Positions 6,743 through 10,791 of a stretch of 10,791 nt of DNA are shown here, piece by piece. Each line of letters begins with the position of its first letter. Positions within the stretch are counted from its first letter, which is position 1. The stretch comes from JANMEX01 sp043744175 (GTDB taxonomy: Bacteria; Pseudomonadota; Alphaproteobacteria; Rhizobiales; Rhizobiaceae): positions 1-10,791 of the forward strand of contig JAYTVD010000208.1 of assembly GCA_043744175.1 (NCBI GenBank). Reading direction: 5' to 3'. The translations under genes and the position numbers were made by a program. Below the pieces are notes generated by a model. That model saw only the letters and a program-made list of their open reading frames with translations, was not told the DNA's origin and did not search any database.

Positions 6743-7441
6743 TTATCTTGTTCCAGATTTGCGGGCATCAATCCAACCGGCGTAAAATGCAACACTCATG
6801 GCCAGCTCTGCCGCGTCAGCCGGTGCGATGCGCTGGCGGGAATAGCTGATAGCATGAGCGCAGGCGCTGAATGACGCTGCCGTTAGCTGGCTGGCATCGT
6901 CGTCGTCCATCATCAGGGCATCAATATCTGCCTGAATACCGCCTGCCATCACTTCCAGCGGCGCCGACAAGACGTGCCCGCGCAAATCGCAGTTACCATG
7001 GCGCTGCATCGCCTCTTGCGCGTCTTGGCGCACGAGTGAAACTTCGGGAAAACGACGGGATCCTGCCAGCAATGAGGCTTCCACCAGCGTAGAGGCCAGT
7101 GAGCCGGATTTCATCGCGCCGAGCTTTTCGCCCACAGCGTCATTGCGAAGGAAAACAACGCCGTTGCCTGCTTGATCCACGCGAAACTCTTGGGGTTCAA
7201 TTTTGAAAAACCCGCGCTGCACAATGCGCCCGCTCAAATAAGCCAAGGTGGCGATAAGGTCAGCTGGATTCGCTAAAACCCGCGTATCAATCTCGCGCAC
7301 CAGCAATTGAAAAAGATCAAGGCCGAGATCAGGCTTCTCAGCGAAAAGCGACATCGCCTCAGCATCGCCCGCTGGCATCCACGATCCATTGATCGACCTA
7401 ACGTTTTGCAACCTGTTCGCCCCACTGATAAAATCAGACAT
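6743..7441 (-). CDS. unrecognised 232-residue protein between nadE and gltX
   Basis: I do not recognise a family. From the ATG at 7441 the protein has 232 residues, no signal peptide and no membrane segment, so it is probably cytoplasmic. It reads as mixed helix and strand: LDLFQLLVREIDTRVLANPA (41-60), GFFKIEPQEFRVDQ (77-90) and GNGVVFLRNDAVGEKLGAMK (92-111). There is an acidic run of four Asp at 179-182, then a helical C-terminus (about 185-227: AAELAMSVAFYAGWIDA). The open frame extends upstream to a TTG at 7498, but a normal ATG start at 7441 is preferred; neither has a clear Shine-Dalgarno. Codon use looks like that of its neighbours, with no sign of recent transfer. It lies 130 bases after the nadE stop and 48 bases before gltX on the same strand, so it may be co-transcribed with both. 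Confidence 0.75.
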   Translation of the reverse strand: MSDFISGANRLQNVRSINGSWMPAGDAEAMSLFAEKPDLGLDLFQLLVREIDTRVLANPADLIATLAYLSGRIVQRGFFKIEPQEFRVDQAGNGVVFLRNDAVGEKLGAMKSGSLASTLVEASLLAGSRRFPEVSLVRQDAQEAMQRHGNCDLRGHVLSAPLEVMAGGIQADIDALMMDDDDASQLTAASFSACAHAISYSRQRIAPADAAELAMSVAFYAGWIDARKSGTR

Positions 7442-7558
7442 AGAACAAATGTGAAAAACTACCGTTGTTGAATTGGTTAGAATTTTAGCCAATTGCAAAC
7501 GGGATACCGACGCAATTCACTTAAACTCTACGCCTGAATTTGCGGGTTGGCTAATGGA

Positions 7559-7631
7559 AAATATAGCGGCCTTATCCCCTATCCCGATACCTATTGGTAA
7601 TAGGATAGCGCCTATCGCGGCCGAAATATTT
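7559..7631 (-). other. nested hairpin-forming segment across the end of nadE
   Basis: Outer arms 7559-7571 and 7619-7631 are reverse complements except for two central positions (AAATAT..CGGCC against GGCCG..ATATTT). Inside them, CCTATT (7590-7595) and AATAGG (7599-7604) form a perfect 6-bp stem with a 3-base loop. In the minus-strand RNA this covers the last nadE codons and the stop, and ends in a short U stretch. It could be an mRNA-stabilising or attenuating structure before the next gene. The final codons (RDRRYPITNRYRDRG) are themselves repetitive, so coding sequence could produce the symmetry by chance. Confidence 0.35.
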
Positions 7632-9263
7632 GCGCGTAATCTTTACGCCCGGCGCTGCCTGGCGCCGCTTGTATTCGGCGATGTACAGCAAGTTTTCGAT
7701 GCGCTCGACGGTGGCCTTATCATGACCTCTGGCAATGATGTCGGACACTTTCATCTCATGCTCAACCAGGCATTCGAGGATATCATCCAGCGCCGGATAG
7801 GGCGGCAGCGAATCCTGATCTGTCTGGTTCGGGCGCAACTCGGCGGAAGGGGCCTTGTCGATTGTGCTTTGCGGAATGACCATGCCAGAGGGGCCAAGTG
7901 CGCCGGGCGGCACATGGGTGTTGCGCCAACTGGCTAGGCCATAGACTTGCATTTTATAAAGGTCTTTGATCGGGTTATAACCGCCGTTCATATCGCCATA
8001 GAGCGTGCAATAGCCGACTGACATTTCTGACTTATTACCAGTGGTGACGACCATTGAACCGAACTTGTTGGAAATCGCCATGAGGATTGTGCCACGGGCA
8101 CGGCTTTGCAGGTTTTCCTCCGTGATGCCTTCCTTCGTGCCCTCGAACACAGGACCAAGCGATTTCAAAAAGCCATTTACAGGCTCGAAAATTGGCACGA
8201 TGTCATAGCGGCAACCGAGAAGCGCTGCGCATTCCTTGGCATCGACCAGTGAATCTTGGCTGGTATAGGTGTAGGGCATCATGACGGCGCGCAGGCGTTC
8301 TTCGCCCAGTGCATCGACAGCAAGTGCCGCGCAAATGGCACTATCAATGCCGCCGGAAAGGCCGAGTACGACATCCTTGAAGCCGTTTTTATTGACGTAA
8401 TCGCGCAGGCCAATCATGCAAGCGCGGTAGTCTGCCTCTTCGTCTTCGGGAATAACAGACATCGGCCCCTGCTCGCAAACCCATCCATTTTCGCGGCGCT
8501 TCCAGGTGGAGACTGAAACAGTTTCCTCAAACTGACTCATTTGGAAGGCGAGAGATTTATCAGCATTGATGGCAAAACTTGCGCCGTCGAATACCAACTC
8601 ATCCTGCCCGCCGAACTGGTTGGCGTAGAGTATTGGCAAGCCGGTTTCTATAACCTGCTTGATAACGATTTGGTGGCGCACGTCGATTTTCTGGCGATAG
8701 TAGGGTGAGCCATTGGGAACCAGCAGCATTTCCGCGCCGCTTTCGGCCAACGTTTCGCACACGCCCAACTCACCCCAAATATCCTCGCAGATGGGGATAC
8801 CGATACGCACGCCGCGAAAATTGACTGGTCCGGGCATTGGCCCTGCCTGAAAGACGCGCTTTTCGTCAAACTCGCCATAGTTTGGCAGGTCTGCCTTGAA
8901 TCGCTCGGCGATGATTTTACCGCCATCAATCACTTGGACGGCATTGTGCAAACCCGAGCTACGGCGCAGCGGCAGGCCGATAATCATGCCGGGTCCACCG
9001 TTGGCCGTTATTTCGGCAAGCTCTGCGACAGCCGCTTCGCAGGCGGTGCTGAAGGATGGTTTCAGAACCAAATCTTCTGGCGGATAGCCGGCCACAAATA
9101 GTTCAGTGAAAATAACCAAATCCGCGCCATGGCGATTGGCTTCGCTCCAAGCGTCTTTGGCTTTGAGGATATTGCCCGCAATGTCCCCCATGACGGGGTT
9201 AAGCTGGGCAGTGGCGATCCGAAGCGTGTCGGTAGATTTATGCTGTGTGCTCATAGCCAACAT
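7572..9263 (-). CDS. nadE: glutamine-dependent NAD+ synthetase
   Basis: A two-domain cytoplasmic enzyme of 563 residues that catalyses the last step of NAD synthesis: ATP-dependent amidation of nicotinate adenine dinucleotide, with ammonia taken from glutamine. The N-terminal nitrilase-type glutaminase domain (about 14-265) shows the full Glu-Lys-Cys triad: Glu54 in FTELF, Lys123 in RFKADLPNYGEFDE, and Cys159 in GIPICEDIW. The C-terminal synthetase domain (about 275-560) has the ATP pyrophosphatase loop LSGGIDS (302-308), then TTGNKSEMSVGYCTLYGD (407-424) and RPNQTDQDSLPPY (477-489). Length is normal for the glutamine-dependent type. A second in-frame ATG at 9254 (residue 4) could be the true start; no Shine-Dalgarno decides between them. 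It diverges from the penicillin-binding protein gene across 196 bases, and its last codons lie within an RNA-hairpin-capable segment. Confidence 0.97.
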   Translation of the reverse strand: MLAMSTQHKSTDTLRIATAQLNPVMGDIAGNILKAKDAWSEANRHGADLVIFTELFVAGYPPEDLVLKPSFSTACEAAVAELAEITANGGPGMIIGLPLRRSSGLHNAVQVIDGGKIIAERFKADLPNYGEFDEKRVFQAGPMPGPVNFRGVRIGIPICEDIWGELGVCETLAESGAEMLLVPNGSPYYRQKIDVRHQIVIKQVIETGLPILYANQFGGQDELVFDGASFAINADKSLAFQMSQFEETVSVSTWKRRENGWVCEQGPMSVIPEDEEADYRACMIGLRDYVNKNGFKDVVLGLSGGIDSAICAALAVDALGEERLRAVMMPYTYTSQDSLVDAKECAALLGCRYDIVPIFEPVNGFLKSLGPVFEGTKEGITEENLQSRARGTILMAISNKFGSMVVTTGNKSEMSVGYCTLYGDMNGGYNPIKDLYKMQVYGLASWRNTHVPPGALGPSGMVIPQSTIDKAPSAELRPNQTDQDSLPPYPALDDILECLVEHEMKVSDIIARGHDKATVERIENLLYIAEYKRRQAAPGVKITRKYFGRDRRYPITNRYRDRG

Positions 9264-9459
9264 TTAAGGGCAAGTGAGCGGACAGGCAACGTGGTGCGTT
9301 TACATTATTTTGTACTAATGGCGGGAGGCACGGCAACTTTACTTGTTTCGACAGGGAAAATGCGCGAAAGGAAACGCGGGGCATTGTTGGCACTATTCAT
9401 GAATTCGACTGAATTTGATGAGATAGGTAGCTTTATCGGGTTAAGGGCTTTGGGTTGAC
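9264..9459. other. divergent spacer between nadE and the penicillin-binding protein gene
   Basis: This 196-base spacer must hold the promoters of both divergent genes. It is more AT-rich than the flanking genes. I could not place a well-spaced -35/-10 pair on either strand. An open frame reads through from within nadE, but it is a shadow in another register and resembles nothing known. Confidence 0.5.
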
Positions 9460-10791
9460 ATGAGCGATGCTGGCGACGACAATTTGCGCAAGCCAAAGAA
9501 AGCGTCCAAGCTGCTTGAGCTGGACGCCGTGCTGGATTCATCGCTCTATAATTTACGCTTTTGGTTTGGTGAGTTTTGGGAAGGCGTGACCATCCGCTCA
9601 AACCGAATGCGCGTGCGCGGATTTCGCCGGTTCTTAGTGGAAGTCACTGATGAACTTTTCACTTTTGGCGTAGCTGGTTTTGTTTTGCTTTTGGGGCTCG
9701 CCTTGCCCGCCTTTGATGAAACCACCAAAGATTGGCGCAACCAAACTGATATCTCCGTGACATTTCTTGATCGCTACGGCAACGAGATTGGTCAGCGCGG
9801 CATCTTGCACAAGGACGGCGTGCCGCTCGATCAAATGCCTGACCATGTGATTAAAGCCGTGCTGGCAACAGAAGATCGGCGCTTTTTTGACCATGTGGGG
9901 ATTGATTTTCTTGGCCTTTCCCGCGCCATCAGTGAAAATTTGCGCGCCCATACTGTGGTACAAGGTGGCTCGACGATTACGCAGCAGTTAGCGAAAAACT
10001 TGTTTTTGACCAATGAGAGAACCTTTGAGCGCAAAATCAAGGAAGCTTTTTTGGCCATCTGGCTGGAAGCCAACTTGAGCAAGAAAGAGATTCTGCAGCT
10101 CTATCTCGATCGCGCCTATATGGGTGGCGGCACGTTTGGTATTTTGGCTGCCAGCGAGTTTTACTTCGACAAAAACATCAAAGATGTGACCTTGCCGGAA
10201 GCAGCAATGCTGGCAGGGCTGTTCAAATCACCAACCAAATATGCGCCGCACAACAACTTGCCTGCAGCCCGTGCGCGCGCCAATGAAGTTTTGACCAATA
10301 TGGTGCAGGCAGGGTTTATGACCGAGGGCCAAGTCATCGCGGCGCGACGCAACCCTGCTTCTGTAGTGGACCGCGCAACGGTAAAAAGCCCTGATTATTT
10401 TCTCGACTGGGCGTTTGACGAAGTTAAAAAAGTAGCAGTGAATATGCCGCAAAAATCATTCGTGGTTCGCACCACTGTGGATACCGACTTGCAGGCTGCG
10501 GCTGAGGAGTCGGCTGAGTTTCATCTGCGCCAGTTTGGTGAGCAATATAAAGTCACACAAGCCGCCGTTGTGATGATGGATGTTGATGGCTCAGTGCGGG
10601 CGATGGTGGGCGGGCGCGACTATGGGGTCAGCCAGTTTAACCGTGCTACTAGGGCGCTGCGGCAAGCCGGTTCATCGTTCAAACCTTATGTTTATGCCAC
10701 TGCAATGGAAAATGGCTACACACCGCAATCCGTCGTTTCTGATGCACCGGTCAGTTGGGGTACTTGGTCTCCGCAAAATTACACGCGCGGC
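9460..10791 (+). CDS. class A penicillin-binding protein (PBP1A-type), partial, runs off right edge
   Basis: The first 444 residues of a bifunctional peptidoglycan synthase that polymerises lipid II and cross-links stem peptides in the periplasm. An unusually long cytoplasmic N-terminus (about 1-65, rich in Lys and Arg) precedes one membrane anchor (about 66-86, LFTFGVAGFVLLLGLALPAF). The glycosyltransferase (GT51) domain follows with its motifs in order: EDRRFFDHVGID with catalytic Glu138, GGSTITQQLAKN (169-180), RKIKEAF (191-197) with a second key Glu195, and KKEILQLYLDRAYMGGGTFG. The transpeptidase domain begins before the cut; GSSFKP gives the SxxK motif with active-site Ser405 and Lys408. 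The SxN and KTG motifs lie beyond the window. Family members are commonly about 650-850 residues long. The ATG at 9460 has only a weak AAGGG 12 bases upstream. The gene is divergent from nadE. Confidence 0.95.
   Translation, partial: MSDAGDDNLRKPKKASKLLELDAVLDSSLYNLRFWFGEFWEGVTIRSNRMRVRGFRRFLVEVTDELFTFGVAGFVLLLGLALPAFDETTKDWRNQTDISVTFLDRYGNEIGQRGILHKDGVPLDQMPDHVIKAVLATEDRRFFDHVGIDFLGLSRAISENLRAHTVVQGGSTITQQLAKNLFLTNERTFERKIKEAFLAIWLEANLSKKEILQLYLDRAYMGGGTFGILAASEFYFDKNIKDVTLPEAAMLAGLFKSPTKYAPHNNLPAARARANEVLTNMVQAGFMTEGQVIAARRNPASVVDRATVKSPDYFLDWAFDEVKKVAVNMPQKSFVVRTTVDTDLQAAAEESAEFHLRQFGEQYKVTQAAVVMMDVDGSVRAMVGGRDYGVSQFNRATRALRQAGSSFKPYVYATAMENGYTPQSVVSDAPVSWGTWSPQNYTRG

Noticed and set aside
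7442..7498. Upstream TTG start for the unknown gene between nadE and gltX
   Set aside because: It needs a TTG with no Shine-Dalgarno, while a normal ATG is available 19 codons later. The start remains less certain than most.
9129..9458. 109-codon plus-strand open frame across the nadE/penicillin-binding protein spacer
   Set aside because: It starts inside nadE on the opposite strand, has no family-like sequence, and ends just before the real start at 9460.

Overview
The window looks like a chromosomal segment of an alphaproteobacterium, most likely of the order Hyphomicrobiales (Rhizobiales). The signs are a DUF2865-type secreted protein, a malic enzyme fused to a phosphotransacetylase-like domain that reads like the rhizobial DME/TME enzymes, a short alphaproteobacterial-type glutamyl-tRNA synthetase, and a GC-rich intergenic inverted repeat of a kind I recall from Rhizobiales genomes. 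The genus cannot be fixed from the sequence. The content is mainly housekeeping. I see no phage, IS transposase, CRISPR array, rRNA or tRNA.

Layout. Bases 1-352 (minus) hold the first 117 residues of an MFS permease whose remainder lies outside the window. Bases 353-963 have no credible gene but carry two palindromic repeat structures side by side: a degenerate palindrome at 564-692, and a pair of 43-base inverted arms (715-757 and 852-894, 41 of 43 identical) around a 94-base centre. On the plus strand follow an unrecognised membrane-anchored basic protein (964-1623), the malic enzyme maeB (1816-4104) and a secreted cysteine-rich DUF2865 protein (4204-5403).

On the minus strand, read from right to left, come nadE (7572-9263), an unrecognised 232-residue protein (6743-7441) and gltX (5321-6694). 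The gaps are 130 and 48 bases, so the three may be co-transcribed. The end of gltX overlaps the end of the DUF2865 gene by 83 bases, tail to tail. From a divergent 196-base spacer, a bifunctional class A penicillin-binding protein (9460 onward, plus) starts and runs off the right edge.

Functionally the genes cover C4-dicarboxylate to pyruvate metabolism (maeB), the last step of NAD synthesis (nadE), tRNA charging (gltX) and the envelope (penicillin-binding protein, DUF2865, MFS). Apart from the possible nadE-to-gltX unit there is no clear single pathway. No dramatic new system is evident. The points most worth a second look are the paired palindromic repeats, the two unrecognised genes, the structured 3' end of nadE, and the 83-base tail-to-tail overlap.
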